64,000 nucleotides of DNA from Sphingomonas sp. TDK1 (GCF_001650735.1 NZ_LXVY01000025.1:1-64000), one strand, 5' to 3'; shown: positions 1 to 10,393, counted from the stretch's first letter. Program-made: numbers and translations. Notes: generated by a model not told the origin, from the sequence alone.

Positions 1-44
1 CTTTGCCATTGCGCATCGTTCAGTTCGTACCGCTTCACCGCCAT
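1..44 (-). CDS. IS5-type transposase, N-terminal fragment (runs off the window)
   Basis: Reading down from an ATG at 44, the first 14 codons give MAVKRYELNDAQWQ. This resembles the opening of IS5-family transposases with an N-terminal DUF4096 domain (RYELsDaqWxrIxPLLP). A GGAG ribosome binding site lies about 5 bases upstream of the ATG. The rest of the gene is outside the window, so it cannot be said whether the element is intact. Its inverted repeat should lie between about 50 and 125, but with only one end visible I cannot define it. The call rests on a short match. Confidence 0.55.
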   Translation of the reverse strand, partial: MAVKRYELNDAQWQ

Positions 45-130
45 CACTTGCTCCGCGTCTCAACACGGATGCCTATGAATCAGCGATCCGCTCGTTTGGG
101 AATCCCGAATGTCGATCCGCGCTAAGGCTT

Positions 131-622
131 CTAGTTCTCGTCGTCCCCGTCTCTGGGCACAGGGGTCGGCGCAGGTGCGGGTCTACCACAGGCGCACCGC
201 GATCCCGGCGGCCGCCGCTTCGGCGCGGTCGTCGCAAATTCGGCGCGGGTCAGCGCCCCGGATTTGTCGGAATCTGCCCCCGTGAACTTCGTGATCGATT
301 TCGCCGCCCATTCCTCGAAGCTCAATCGGCCGTCGCCATTGGTATCGAGTTTGGCAAACGCCTTGTGCCTGGCGGTGAAATACTCGTCGCGGCTCACCGC
401 CTCATTGCGATCCTTGTCATAGCGGTCGAATCGCTTCTGCTCGCGGGTCTTGGCGTCGGCTTCCGGTGCGACCTCGGGCAACGGAGCGACGGCGCCGGCG
501 GCAGCGGGTGCCGGCTGCAAGACGGCCGCCAACGGCGCCCTCGCGGGTCCGTGCTGAAATAGTAGAAATCCCCCAAACGCCAGCAACAGCGCCGCCCCGG
601 CGCCGACCGCATATCGCCACAT
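131..622 (-). CDS. EF-hand calcium-binding protein with N-terminal membrane anchor
   Basis: 163 residues from the ATG at 622, which is preceded by a strong GGGGGAGGGG ribosome binding site; an ATG eight codons upstream is less likely. After MWRYAVGAG comes a hydrophobic segment (about residues 5-22) that may be a signal peptide or an uncleaved anchor. An Ala/Pro-rich spacer follows, then three EF-hand-like loops: DKDRNEAVSRDE, DTNGDGRLSFEE (canonical) and DSDKSGALTRAE. The tail is Pro/Arg-rich. It is probably an exported or periplasmic calcium-responsive protein of a kind common in sphingomonads; no specific partner is evident. It stands alone, next to the transposase fragment. Confidence 0.8.
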   Translation of the reverse strand: MWRYAVGAGAALLLAFGGFLLFQHGPARAPLAAVLQPAPAAAGAVAPLPEVAPEADAKTREQKRFDRYDKDRNEAVSRDEYFTARHKAFAKLDTNGDGRLSFEEWAAKSITKFTGADSDKSGALTRAEFATTAPKRRPPGSRCACGRPAPAPTPVPRDGDDEN

Positions 623-679
623 GCACCCCTCCCCCGAAGGACGCATCAGACTATCCCTTCAAGGACGTGCAGCCAAGCC

Positions 680-1360
680 CTATCGACCGGAAAGACGATG
701 CCATAGCAAGCGGGCGACCCGCTTCGGCGCGCCGATCGGCGAAGGCATGTCAGGAGGGAGATCGAGGTCCAACCGCGCTCGATGGGCGAGCGCACCCAAG
801 GCACGCCCGTTCCGGCTCCAGCGCCTGTCGAGCGCGTCGATCAACCGCGGCCGGGCGGCTGCCCTGGCGGCATCTGCCTCGTCGCCGTCACCGAGATGCC
901 TAGCGAGATCCGCGAGCGCCCAGCCCTCGCCACCCGTAGCGAGGGGATCGCCCTGAGCTCCCAGTGCGGCGCCGGCCGCCACGAACAGGCTCCCTCGCCC
1001 GGCCGCGTAGCGGGCCAGCGCCAGGCCATCGAGTGCCTCTTCTTCGACCAGCACTTCCCAACCATGGACGATCGGCACCAGCGATGCGCCAGAGACGCCG
1101 AGCGGCAACAGGTTCGCGGCGAGGCCCTGCAGCACGGGCTCGGCGGGCGGTGGCGCGCTGTCCAGCTTCGCCAGCGCCTCCCGCCACCAGGCGAGTCGCA
1201 ACTGGCCTACGGCGGGCTGGCTCGTGGTGCGCAGCAGCTGCGCCAGCGCCTCGTCCAGCGCCAGCAAGGCGGCCAGCGCAGGGCGGCCGGCGGCCGGCGC
1301 ATAGGCCAGGATCAGTGCGCGTTCAGGATCTTCGGGCGGGGTGTTTAGCGAAGCGTTCAC
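680..1360 (-). CDS. Squalene/phytoene synthase family protein
   Basis: 226 residues from a GTG at 1360. It belongs to the trans-isoprenyl diphosphate synthase (SQS/PSY) superfamily, recognised by the helix VGQLRLAWWREAL, which matches the conserved 'R...WW..L' region, and by an all-alpha, Ala/Leu-rich composition. It is shorter than true phytoene or squalene synthases (about 280-350 residues), and I do not see a clear pair of Asp-rich DxxxD motifs. Catalytic prenyl condensation is therefore doubtful. It may be a divergent member, such as the relatives of the complex I assembly factor NDUFAF6. It is divergent from the Tad-like genes, and its start overlaps a 10 bp inverted repeat. Confidence 0.65.
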   Translation of the reverse strand: MNASLNTPPEDPERALILAYAPAAGRPALAALLALDEALAQLLRTTSQPAVGQLRLAWWREALAKLDSAPPPAEPVLQGLAANLLPLGVSGASLVPIVHGWEVLVEEEALDGLALARYAAGRGSLFVAAGAALGAQGDPLATGGEGWALADLARHLGDGDEADAARAAARPRLIDALDRRWSRNGRALGALAHRARLDLDLPPDMPSPIGAPKRVARLLWHRLSGR

Positions 1361-1401
1361 CCCTTCCCTCTATGGCCTAGCATTCGGCGGCGGAAGGGGT
1401 G
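1358..1401 (-). promoter_or_regulatory. Inverted repeat over the start of the phytoene-synthase-like gene
   Basis: Perfect 10 bp arms, CACCCCTTCC at 1358-1367 and GGAAGGGGTG at 1392-1401, are separated by 24 bases. In the minus-strand transcript the 3' arm contains GGAAGGGG and ends on the GTG start codon. A folded leader could therefore hide the ribosome binding site. The site lies in the divergent gap to the TadG-like gene, so a DNA-binding operator is also possible. Function is inferred only from the symmetry. Confidence 0.35.
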
Positions 1402-1435
1402 TCACCGCGCCGCGCGAGGGTTTCGATCGATCACC

Positions 1436-3361
1436 ATGCGCATACTGCTTCTCGAGCGACTCCAACGCTGCTTCTCCGAGCGGAACCACCGGACCGGCCT
1501 GTTCGCGCGCCTTCGGCGCAACGTCGCCGGCAACACGCTGGCGATGATGGCGATCGCCTTGGTGCCGCTGCTGTTCATCGCCGGATCCGCCATCGACACG
1601 GCGCGGCTCTACATGGTCAAGAACCGGTTGCAGCAGGCATGCGACGCCGGGGCGCTGGCGGGCCGGCGCTTCATGCTGTCGACCAGCGATCCGACGCTGG
1701 ACGAGACCGCGCGCAACCGCGCGCTCAACTTCTTCGACAATAACTTCCGCACCGGGCTGTTCGGCACCAAGGGCCGACCGGTCTTCACGCCTGCCAAGAC
1801 CAGCGACAACCAGGTCTCGGGCACCGCCACCGCAGTGGTCCCGATGACGCTGACGAGCATGATGGGCTTTGGTGACCAGACGCTGACGGTCACCTGCGAG
1901 GCACGCTATGACGTCGCCGATACCGATATCATGTTCGTGCTGGATACGACGGGCTCGATGGCGTGCCCGGCAAGCAGCGGCACGAACAGCTGCGGCGCCG
2001 CCGTCGTGTTGGGGCCGAATGGCTATTACACGCAAGAACAGCCCAATTCGAAACTGTCCGCGCTGCGCCAGGCTGTCATGAATTTCTACACGACACTTGC
2101 GGCTTCCGTCGATCCTTCCACGCACCTGCGATACGGGTTCGTGCCCTATTCTTCCACGGTCAACGCCGGCAAGGCGGTCGTGGGCGTTTCGCCAAGTTAC
2201 ATCGTCGATCAATGGTCGTACAACAGTCGTGTACTCAAGGGCGACGCCAACTATGGAAGCAGCACGGCCGGGCCGAGCTATGCCAATGTCAGCAAGGCGA
2301 AATGCGACACTTACGCCAGCCGAAGCCCCGCCACCGGCTACACCACGGCGGGTGCGGCGATGGTCACCACGCCCACCTGGACGCCGAATAACAACAACAG
2401 CAATGTCGGCACGTGCGCGACCAAAAACCAGCAGGTTCGCCCGTACTGGACCTATACAAAGCGCAAGCTCGACACGAGCCAGTACAAGCTGGGCGTACCG
2501 GTGCCGGACCCGAGCAAGGTCACCGGCGCCATGTCGAAATGGGCTGGCTGCCTTGAAGAGCGCCTGACCAGGCCGCTCAGCACGTTCGACCCCGCCAATC
2601 TGCCGTACGATCTCAACCCGGATCTCGTGCCGAATGCCGGCGACGACGATACGCGATGGCGACCGATGTGGCCGGATGTGGTGTATTATCGCGGCAGCTA
2701 CACGAGCATCGATGCAGACCTGAACAACAGCGATGCGCTTGGCGATACGACCAGCACCGCGCAGCGCGGCACCTATACCGCGATGAACGCCCCCCAAAAT
2801 ATCTCCGCCGGGTGGACGGTTTGCGGGAAGCCGGTGCAGCGCCTCAAGGTCATGACGCAAGCGGACGTGACCAATTACGTGACCGCTCCGGATTTCGTGC
2901 CGCAGGGGGGCACCTATCATGACGTCGGCATGATCTGGGGCACGCGCCTGCTTTCGCCCAATGGTATTTTCGCAGGCGATACCGCTGCCTGGCCCGGCCG
3001 CAATCCTCCGCAGCGCTACATCGTCTTCATGACCGACGGCGACATGCAACCCTATACCTGTCTGTATGGGATGTACGGCATCGAGAATTACGATCAGCGT
3101 GTTACCAACTCCGGATACAAATCGGGCTGTCAGGACACCACGCAGCTCAACAACCATTATGCCCGCTTCGCGGCTGCCTGCACGGCGGCCAAGAACCGGA
3201 ACATCCTGATCTTCGTGGTCGCATTCGGCCAGACGCTGACCAACCAGCTGACCAGCTGCGCCTCGCCCGGCCAGGCCTTCTACGCTGCCGACAACGCATC
3301 GCTCAATGCCGCCTTCCAGACGATCGCCAAGCGCGTGGCGATGTTGCGGATTTCGCGATGA
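1436..3361 (+). CDS. TadG-like pilus assembly protein with von Willebrand A domain
   Basis: 641 residues. A basic N-terminus is followed by one transmembrane helix (about 33-53, LAMMAIALVPLLFIAGSAID) and the TadG-type motif 'AIDTARLYMVKNRLQQACDAGALAGRR'-like stretch at about 52-79. A von Willebrand A domain begins near 163, with a metal-binding DTTGSM motif (D170, S174), and ends with a conserved FVVAFG region near the C-terminus. TadG proteins belong to the tight-adherence (Flp pilus) system and sit in the envelope with most of the protein outside the cytoplasm. It overlaps the next gene by 4 bases and forms an operon with two TadE-like genes. No Tad secretion ATPase or prepilin is in the window. 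Confidence 0.82.
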   Translation: MRILLLERLQRCFSERNHRTGLFARLRRNVAGNTLAMMAIALVPLLFIAGSAIDTARLYMVKNRLQQACDAGALAGRRFMLSTSDPTLDETARNRALNFFDNNFRTGLFGTKGRPVFTPAKTSDNQVSGTATAVVPMTLTSMMGFGDQTLTVTCEARYDVADTDIMFVLDTTGSMACPASSGTNSCGAAVVLGPNGYYTQEQPNSKLSALRQAVMNFYTTLAASVDPSTHLRYGFVPYSSTVNAGKAVVGVSPSYIVDQWSYNSRVLKGDANYGSSTAGPSYANVSKAKCDTYASRSPATGYTTAGAAMVTTPTWTPNNNNSNVGTCATKNQQVRPYWTYTKRKLDTSQYKLGVPVPDPSKVTGAMSKWAGCLEERLTRPLSTFDPANLPYDLNPDLVPNAGDDDTRWRPMWPDVVYYRGSYTSIDADLNNSDALGDTTSTAQRGTYTAMNAPQNISAGWTVCGKPVQRLKVMTQADVTNYVTAPDFVPQGGTYHDVGMIWGTRLLSPNGIFAGDTAAWPGRNPPQRYIVFMTDGDMQPYTCLYGMYGIENYDQRVTNSGYKSGCQDTTQLNNHYARFAAACTAAKNRNILIFVVAFGQTLTNQLTSCASPGQAFYAADNASLNAAFQTIAKRVAMLRISR

Positions 3362-3930
3362 TGCGCGCGCTGCTCCGCGATCGACAGGGTGCGACGGTGA
3401 TCGAATTCGCGATCCTGTTGCCCGTGCTGATGATGCTGCTGATGGGGTTGATGGACATCAGCTACCAGGCCTATGTGCAGGCAGTGCTGGAGGGCGCGCT
3501 CCAGAAGGCGGCGCGAGATTCCACGATCGAGTCCGCCAATACTAGTGCGATCGACAACCGGGTGAGTGGGGCAATTCGGCAGGTGGCGGGCAACGCTACC
3601 GTCAGCACCAATAGACTTTTCTATTCCAGCTTTACGCTCATCAAGCCGGAAGACTTCATCGATACCAACGGCAACGGCAAGCGCGACCCCGGCGAATGCT
3701 ACACGGACATCAACGGCAACAAGCAATGGGACCTGGATCCCGGCCGCGCCGGCCAGGGCGGCGCCAGTGATGTGACCGTCTACAAGGTGACGGTCACGTA
3801 CACGCGGCTGTTCCCGGTGGCCGGCCTGATCGGCTGGAGCAATCAGGTCGTGCTGAATGCCTCCACCCGGTTCAAGAATCAGCCCTACAATACCCAGATG
3901 ATTCCCAAGCGGGAGCTGCTGTGCACATGA
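3358..3930 (+). CDS. TadE-like pseudopilin with calcium-binding-type loops
   Basis: 190 residues. The N-terminus DRQGATVIEFAILLPVLM (8-25) is the TadE/TadG signature: a Glu in a pilin-like hydrophobic helix after a short basic leader. Residues 102-113 (DTNGNGKRDPGE) and 117-127 (DINGNKQWDLD) are acidic, Asn/Gly-rich loops like EF-hand or dockerin calcium sites. They are followed by GQGGASDVTVYKV, a stretch often seen in this family. The start overlaps the TadG-like gene (ATGATG at the stop), which indicates translational coupling. The likely role is a minor pseudopilin in the envelope. Confidence 0.8.
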   Translation: MMRALLRDRQGATVIEFAILLPVLMMLLMGLMDISYQAYVQAVLEGALQKAARDSTIESANTSAIDNRVSGAIRQVAGNATVSTNRLFYSSFTLIKPEDFIDTNGNGKRDPGECYTDINGNKQWDLDPGRAGQGGASDVTVYKVTVTYTRLFPVAGLIGWSNQVVLNASTRFKNQPYNTQMIPKRELLCT

Positions 3931-4688
3931 ACATGCCCGCCCTATTCGGCCGCCTGGCTGCGGCCCGGTCCGGCGCCGCGCTGATCGAATTCGCGATCGG
4001 CCTGCCTGTCGTGCTGACCGCCGGGCTATGGGCTGCAGAACTCACCAACTATGCGATCACCAACCAGCGCCTCAGCCAGATCGCGCTGGCGCTGGCGGAC
4101 AATGCCAGCCGCGTCGGGAATTTCACAGGTACCGGCGTGACCCAGTTGCGCGAAGTCGACATCAATGACGTATTGCTCGCCGCCAAGCAGCAGGGCGCGC
4201 CGTTCGACCTTACGACCAACGGCCGGATCATATTGTCCAGCCTCGAAGCGTCGGGCAGCACCCAGCGCATCCACTGGCAGCGCTGCATCGGCGCGATGCG
4301 CGGCGCCGACTATGACTCGCATTATGGCCGAACGGTGGTCTCCTCGATGAGCAACGCCTATGATGCCAATTCGGCCTACGATCCCAAGGCCGGCATCAAC
4401 ACCCTCACCTCGGGAGACGACAGCGCGCAGCATCCTGGCTCGCCAGCGCCCGACGGCATGGGCGAGATCAATGCGCAGGTGAAGGCACCCGACAATTCAG
4501 GCGTGATGTTCGTCGAGATCAACTATCGGTACACGCCGCTTGTCGGTGACGGTTGGTTCACGAGGAGCAAGGTGCTGCGTTCCGTCGCCTCGTTCGTGGT
4601 TCGCGACAACCGGGATTACACCCAGGTCTACAATCCCATCACCACACCGCCGACGAACCGATCGACCTGCGACTTCTACCCCGCCTGA
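3927..4688 (+). CDS. TadE/TadG-like pseudopilin
   Basis: About 253 residues from the ATG at 3927, which overlaps the preceding stop as ATGA. A GTG at 3921 and an ATG at 3933 are alternatives; GGGAG at 3911 fits the 3921 or 3927 start. The N-terminus ARSGAALIEFAIGLPVVLTAGLW is the TadE signature with the conserved Glu inside the hydrophobic helix. The remainder is predicted extracytoplasmic, and its strands resemble TadE-like minor pilins. It is the third and last gene of the Tad-like operon and is followed by a strong terminator. Confidence 0.78.
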   Translation: MNMPALFGRLAAARSGAALIEFAIGLPVVLTAGLWAAELTNYAITNQRLSQIALALADNASRVGNFTGTGVTQLREVDINDVLLAAKQQGAPFDLTTNGRIILSSLEASGSTQRIHWQRCIGAMRGADYDSHYGRTVVSSMSNAYDANSAYDPKAGINTLTSGDDSAQHPGSPAPDGMGEINAQVKAPDNSGVMFVEINYRYTPLVGDGWFTRSKVLRSVASFVVRDNRDYTQVYNPITTPPTNRSTCDFYPA

Positions 4689-4694
4689 CGAAAA

Positions 4695-4731
4695 AGGCCC
4701 GCCCGACATGGTGTCGGACGGGCCTCTTTTT
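4695..4731. terminator. Bidirectional rho-independent terminator
   Basis: A 14 bp stem (4695-4708 with 4712-4725, one mismatch) with a 3-base loop is flanked by A-rich sequence on the left and TTTTT on the right. It can therefore end both the plus-strand Tad-like operon and the minus-strand pdhB transcript, which converge here. Confidence 0.85.
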
Positions 4732-4748
4732 CGCTCGCCAGCCGAAGG

Positions 4749-6134
4749 TCAGCGATAGGTGACCTTCTTCACCGTGGCGACCACCTTGTCGGCATTCACC
4801 AGAGCCAGCTTCTCCAGGTTCGCGGCGTAGGGCAGCGGCACGTCCTCGTTGGTCACGCGCAGCACCGGCGCGTCGAGGTCGTCAAAGCCCTCTTCCATCA
4901 CGAACGCGGCGACTTCCGACGCGATCGAGCAGACCGGCCAGCCTTCCTCGACCACCACAATGCGGTTGGTCTTCTTCAGGCTCTCCAGCACGGTCTGCTT
5001 GTCGAGCGGGCGCAGCGTGCGCAGGTCGATCACCTCGGCATCGATGCCCTCGGCTGCCAGCTTCTCGGCGGCTTCGAGCGAGACGCCGACGCCGATCGAG
5101 TAGCTGACCAGCGTCACGTCCTTGCCCTCGCGCATGATGCGGGCCTTGCCGATCGGCAGGACATAGTCATCGAGCTTCGGCACGTCGAAGCTGCGGCCGT
5201 ACATCAGCTCGTTCTCGAGGAACACGACCGGATCTTCCGAACGGATCGCCGCCTTGAGCAGGCCCTTGGCATCGGCCGCGTCATAGGGCGCGATCACGAT
5301 AAGGCCGGGGACGCTGGCATACCAGGGGCCATAGTTCTGGCTGTGCTGCGCGCCGACGCGGCTGGCCGCCCCGTTGGGACCGCGGAACACGATCGGGCAG
5401 CGCATCTGGCCGCCGGACATGTAGTTGGTCTTGGCCGCCGAGTTGATGATGTGGTCGATCGCCTGCATGGCGAAGTTGAACGTCATGAACTCGATGATCG
5501 GCTTCAGGCCGCCCATCGCCGCACCGGTGCCGACGCCGGCAAAGCCGTATTCGGTGATCGGCGTGTCGATGACGCGCTTCGGGCCGAATTCGTCGAGCAG
5601 TCCCTGGGTCACCTTGTAGGCGCCCTGATACTCGGCGACTTCCTCGCCCATCACGAAGATGCGCGGATCGGTGCGCATTTCCTCGGCCATCGCGTCGCGC
5701 AGTGCTTCGCGGACCGTAGTCTTCACCATCTCGGTGCCGGCGGGCACGTCCGGATCGGCCGGACGGGTCTTTTCGACCGCAGCGGTCAGCTGGGCGGTGC
5801 CGGTTTCGGGCGCCTTGTCGGCCGGCGGCGGGGTCGGCTCGGCCTGCTGGCTGGCGGGGGCCGGTGCGGCGGCGGCCGAGGATGCGTCCTCGCCCTCGCC
5901 CGCGATCATCGCGATCACGGTACCGACCTTCACGTTATCCGTGCCCTCGGCGACCAGGATCTTGGCGATCGTGCCTTCGTCGACGGCTTCGAATTCCATC
6001 GTCGCCTTGTCGGTCTCGATCTCGGCGAGGATGTCGCCGGACTTCACGACATCGCCTTCCTTGACGAGCCACTTGGCGAGCGTGCCCTCTTCCATGGTCG
6101 GCGAGAGTGCCGGCATCTTGAGTTCGATCGCCAT
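4749..6134 (-). CDS. pdhB: Pyruvate dehydrogenase E1 component, beta subunit, with lipoyl domain
   Basis: 461 residues. The first 80 form a biotinyl/lipoyl domain with the attachment lysine K43 in [10 protein letters not shown]. An Ala/Pro-rich flexible linker (about 85-130) leads to the transketolase-type E1-beta domain ([46 protein letters not shown]). E1 decarboxylates pyruvate with thiamine diphosphate and passes the acetyl group to lipoamide. A lipoyl domain fused to E1-beta is typical of alphaproteobacteria. The gene starts one base after the pdhA stop codon, as expected for the two chains of the E1 heterotetramer. Confidence 0.97.
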   Translation of the reverse strand: MAIELKMPALSPTMEEGTLAKWLVKEGDVVKSGDILAEIETDKATMEFEAVDEGTIAKILVAEGTDNVKVGTVIAMIAGEGEDASSAAAAPAPASQQAEPTPPPADKAPETGTAQLTAAVEKTRPADPDVPAGTEMVKTTVREALRDAMAEEMRTDPRIFVMGEEVAEYQGAYKVTQGLLDEFGPKRVIDTPITEYGFAGVGTGAAMGGLKPIIEFMTFNFAMQAIDHIINSAAKTNYMSGGQMRCPIVFRGPNGAASRVGAQHSQNYGPWYASVPGLIVIAPYDAADAKGLLKAAIRSEDPVVFLENELMYGRSFDVPKLDDYVLPIGKARIMREGKDVTLVSYSIGVGVSLEAAEKLAAEGIDAEVIDLRTLRPLDKQTVLESLKKTNRIVVVEEGWPVCSIASEVAAFVMEEGFDDLDAPVLRVTNEDVPLPYAANLEKLALVNADKVVATVKKVTYR

Positions 6135-6135
6135 C

Positions 6136-7185
6136 TCAGTAGGTCTCCACCAGCACGTCGGTATAGAGTTCGGCCGGATCGGGCTCCGGCGTCTGTTCGG
6201 CGAAGTCCGCCGATTCGTTCACGATCTTGCGGATCTCGGCCTCGAGCGTCTTCAGCTCGTCTTCCTTGACGCCAAAGCCTTCCAATTCGCGCTTCACCGC
6301 CTCGATCGGATCCGACTTGTCGCGAACCGACTGGACTTCCTCGCGGCTGCGATACTTGGCCGGATCCGACATCGAGTGGCCGCGATAGCGATAGGTCTTC
6401 ATCTCGAGGATGATCGGGCCCTTGCCGGCGCGCACCCAGGCGAGCGCCTCTTCCGCCGCGCCGCGGCAGGCGAGCACGTCCATGCCGTCCACCTGGATGC
6501 CGGGGATGCGGAAGCTCTCGCCGCGCTTGTACAGCTGGTCTTCGGCCGAGGAGCGGTTGACGCTGGTGCCCATGGCGTACTGGTTGTTCTCGATCACGTA
6601 GATGATCGGAAGCTTCCACAGCTCGGCCATGTTGAACGATTCGTACACCTGGCCCTGGTTCGCGGCGCCGTCGCCGAAATAGGCCATGGCGACACCGCCA
6701 TCCTCGTTATACTTGTGTGCGAAGGCGAGGCCCGTGCCGAGCGAGACCTGCGCGCCGACGATGCCATGGCCGCCGTAGAACTTCTTCTCGGTGGAGAACA
6801 TGTGCATCGAGCCGCCCTTGCCGCGCGAGATACCCGCGCCGCGGCCGGTCAGCTCGGCCATGATCACCTTGGGATCGATGCCGTAGGCGAGCATGTGGCC
6901 ATGGTCGCGATAGCCGGTGATCACCGAGTCCTTCTCGCCGTCCAGCGCCGACTGCAGGCCGACCGCAACGGCTTCCTGGCCGATGTAGAGGTGGCAGAAG
7001 CCGCCGATGAAGCCGAGGCCGTAGAGCTGGCCCGCCTTCTCTTCGAAGCGGCGGATCAGCAGCATCTGGCGATAGAATTCGAGCAGCTGTTCCTTCGAGG
7101 CGTTGAACCGTTCCGGTTCGCTGGGCCGCTCGCGATTCGGTACGGCGGGTGGGGTCGGTGCGTTGCGTGCCGGTGCTTTGGCCAC
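6136..7185 (-). CDS. pdhA: Pyruvate dehydrogenase E1 component, alpha subunit
   Basis: 349 residues from a GTG at 7185, with GAGGA about 10 bases upstream; an upstream in-frame ATG at 7254 would add 23 unlikely residues. The thiamine-diphosphate motif runs from GDG (171-173) to NN (200-201), and the conserved [11 protein letters not shown] loop lies further on. It forms the E1 heterotetramer with the beta chain encoded immediately downstream and produces acetyl-CoA for the TCA cycle together with E2 and E3 encoded elsewhere. It follows eno and ftsB on the same strand. Confidence 0.96.
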   Translation of the reverse strand: MAKAPARNAPTPPAVPNRERPSEPERFNASKEQLLEFYRQMLLIRRFEEKAGQLYGLGFIGGFCHLYIGQEAVAVGLQSALDGEKDSVITGYRDHGHMLAYGIDPKVIMAELTGRGAGISRGKGGSMHMFSTEKKFYGGHGIVGAQVSLGTGLAFAHKYNEDGGVAMAYFGDGAANQGQVYESFNMAELWKLPIIYVIENNQYAMGTSVNRSSAEDQLYKRGESFRIPGIQVDGMDVLACRGAAEEALAWVRAGKGPIILEMKTYRYRGHSMSDPAKYRSREEVQSVRDKSDPIEAVKRELEGFGVKEDELKTLEAEIRKIVNESADFAEQTPEPDPAELYTDVLVETY

Positions 7186-7331
7186 GATCAGATATTCCTC
7201 ATCCGGGGAGGGGAAAGGCGGGTGCCTATACGCGCGTTTTCGCAAGGCTTGCAACCAACGCGCGGGTTCGGACCACGTTCATCCGCCCTAAGGCGCTCCG
7301 CCGTGGCTGGCAACAGGTGCCGCTACGGCGC

Positions 7332-7652
7332 TCACTTCTTGTCGAGCGGGATGATCACTTCGTCGGGGCGGACGACGTTCAGCTGCTTGCGGGCAAGCTC
7401 GTCGACCATATCGGGATCGGCGCCGTGCTTCGGGTCGAGCAGGTCGACTCGGTTCTTGAGTTCGGCACGCTTCCTGTCGAGCACCGCATATTCGCGCTGC
7501 TTGGCGGAAAGTTCGTGCTGTACTTCCTTGACGGCGACGATCCCGTTGGGCCCCAGAACCGCGTTATAGCCAAAAAAGCCGATGGCGATCAGCGCCGCGG
7601 CGGGAAGCCCCGCGCGGCGCAGCAGCGTAGACATGGGCGAAGCGCGCTTCAT
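7332..7652 (-). CDS. ftsB: Septum formation initiator FtsB
   Basis: About 106 residues from the ATG at 7652. A TTG at 7688 with GGAG 8 bases upstream could add 12 residues. A short cytoplasmic end is followed by one transmembrane helix (AAALIAIGFFGYNAVLG) and a coiled coil rich in Lys/Glu/Leu (VKEVQHELSAKQREYAVLDRK and beyond). This is the architecture of FtsB/DivIC, the bitopic divisome protein that pairs with FtsL and FtsQ at the septum. Its position between eno and pdhA is the usual one, as eno-ftsB linkage is widespread in proteobacteria. Confidence 0.88.
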   Translation of the reverse strand: MKRASPMSTLLRRAGLPAAALIAIGFFGYNAVLGPNGIVAVKEVQHELSAKQREYAVLDRKRAELKNRVDLLDPKHGADPDMVDELARKQLNVVRPDEVIIPLDKK

Positions 7653-7709
7653 GCCCGTGTTTTTCGCTGATCCTTCGGCTCTTAGCAAGATTGCGGCTCC
7701 TACCTAGGG

Positions 7710-9101
<1,392 letters not shown>

Positions 9102-9103
9102 TC

Positions 9104-9703
9104 ATGACAGACGAAACGACCAGCATTTCGAGCGATCCGCTCGCAGGCAACATGGGTGCGACCGGCGCGGCAAGCGGCGGCACCGAGGGCGGGACCGGCG
9201 CCGACGGCGCCAGCTTTACCCGCAACGCCTCCGACACGATTCGCGAGGAAGCCGCCAAATATGCCGATCAGGCCAAGGAGCACATCCTGGGCTTCGCCGG
9301 CACCGGCAAGGAACGCGCGACCAGCGCACTCGACGAAGTCGCCGAAATGATGCGGACGGCTGCGGGCGATGTCGATGCCAAGCTGGGCGAGCAGTATGGC
9401 CAATATGCCCGTACCGCCGCGGACGGCATCGCCGGCTTCGCGGACTCGCTGCGCGGCAAGGAAGTGAACGAGCTGCTCGATGAGGCGACCGAATTCGTCA
9501 AGAAGAGCCCGGCAATCGCTGTCGGAACCGCGGCGGCGCTTGGCTTCGTGCTGGCACGGGTGATCAAGTCGGGCATTGAGGCATCGGGCACGTCCGTGGC
9601 GGCAGCCCCCACCGCCGGTGCGCCGTCGACCGACGCCCCCAAGGCCGAGCCTGCTGGCTTCGGCAACGGCACGTCGGCTTCGTCCGGCACGCCCCAGAGC
9701 TAA
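9104..9703 (+). CDS. YqjD/DUF883-like membrane-anchored protein
   Basis: 199 residues from the ATG at 9104, chosen because GGAGG lies 9 bases upstream; the open frame continues further 5' without support. A polar helical region (about 40-130, TIREEAAKYADQAKEHILGFAGTG and similar) precedes one C-terminal hydrophobic helix (SPAIAVGTAAALGFVLARVI) and a Pro/Ala-rich tail. This resembles the ElaB/YqjD/DUF883 family, whose E. coli members are tail-anchored inner-membrane proteins that bind ribosomes in stationary phase. The order with a YqjE-like holin-type gene and a DUF3618 gene downstream supports the assignment. Similarity is at the level of architecture. Confidence 0.65.
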   Translation: MTDETTSISSDPLAGNMGATGAASGGTEGGTGADGASFTRNASDTIREEAAKYADQAKEHILGFAGTGKERATSALDEVAEMMRTAAGDVDAKLGEQYGQYARTAADGIAGFADSLRGKEVNELLDEATEFVKKSPAIAVGTAAALGFVLARVIKSGIEASGTSVAAAPTAGAPSTDAPKAEPAGFGNGTSASSGTPQS

Positions 9704-9721
9704 GGACGGACAGCACAGGGC

Positions 9722-10063
9722 ATGGACGCCCCCCGAACGGAAGACGCCGGCATCGGTGAGCTGATCGGCCAGCTCACCGAAGACGCCAAGGATTATGCCC
9801 GCGCCGAGGTCGATTATGTCAAGGCGGTTGCCCGGGCCAAGGTGGCCGAGGTCAAGGGCGCGGCGATCGCCGCGGTCCTTGCCCTCGCGCTTGCACTGGC
9901 CGCAGCGATCGGCCTGATCGTCGGTGCCATCCTGACGCTGGCGACGTTGGTCGGCCCCGGCTGGGCGACTCTGATCGTCGTCGGCGTCAGCCTCCTCGTC
10001 GCCGCGCTGCTCGGCTGGGCGGCAGCGCGCGGCATTCGCAAGGCGATGGGAGCGGAAGCATGA
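9722..10063 (+). CDS. Phage holin family (YqjE-like) membrane protein
   Basis: 113 residues. An amphipathic N-terminus (IGELIGQLTEDAKDYARAEVDYVKA) is followed by two strong transmembrane helices (about 45-70 and 75-98). This is the layout of the YqjE/DUF1469 'putative Actinobacteriophage holin III' family, which is normally chromosomal and not linked to lysis. It lies 18 bases after the DUF883-like gene, and its stop overlaps the next start as ATGA. Confidence 0.75.
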   Translation: MDAPRTEDAGIGELIGQLTEDAKDYARAEVDYVKAVARAKVAEVKGAAIAAVLALALALAAAIGLIVGAILTLATLVGPGWATLIVVGVSLLVAALLGWAAARGIRKAMGAEA

Positions 10064-10389
10064 CAGTACCACGCGATCCCGACGCCGCCCGGGCGCGCGC
10101 CAGGGCGGCTCGCGACAAGCTGATGGCGACCGTCGGCACCGTCCAGGAACGGCTCAAGCCGCGCAACATCGCGCACGAGGCGATGGACAATGCGCGGCAG
10201 ACCGTCACCACCATCGCCCGCGAGGGCACCGAGGCCGTTCGCACCCGCCCGTGGCTCACCGCAGCGGTGACGAGCGGCATCGGCCTGGTGCTGGCGCGCG
10301 GCTGGATCGTGGACATCTTCCGCAAGGGCAAAGACGAAACCGAGGGACCCACCAAGGGTTCGGAAAAATCAGACAGCACAGAAGGATGA
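10060..10389 (+). CDS. DUF3618 domain-containing protein
   Basis: 109 residues. The N-terminal part, RARAARDKLMATVGTVQERLKPRNIAHEA, matches the DUF3618 pattern (R..la.tl..L..rl.P). One hydrophobic segment follows (about 65-88, PWLTAAVTSGIGLVLARGWIV). DUF3618 genes regularly follow DUF883 and holin-like genes in alphaproteobacteria. The function is unknown; a role in envelope integrity or ribosome tethering is a guess from the neighbours. Confidence 0.75.
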   Translation: MTVPRDPDAARARARAARDKLMATVGTVQERLKPRNIAHEAMDNARQTVTTIAREGTEAVRTRPWLTAAVTSGIGLVLARGWIVDIFRKGKDETEGPTKGSEKSDSTEG

Positions 10390-10393
10390 TGCC

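Noticed and set aside
1370..3157. A 595-codon minus-strand frame opposite the TadG-like gene
   Set aside because: No domain is recognisable, and the plus-strand protein has a signature transmembrane helix and VWA motif.
9722..10063. Phage holin as sign of a prophage
   Set aside because: The family is chromosomal (YqjE-like), no other phage gene is near and the neighbours are DUF883/DUF3618 genes.
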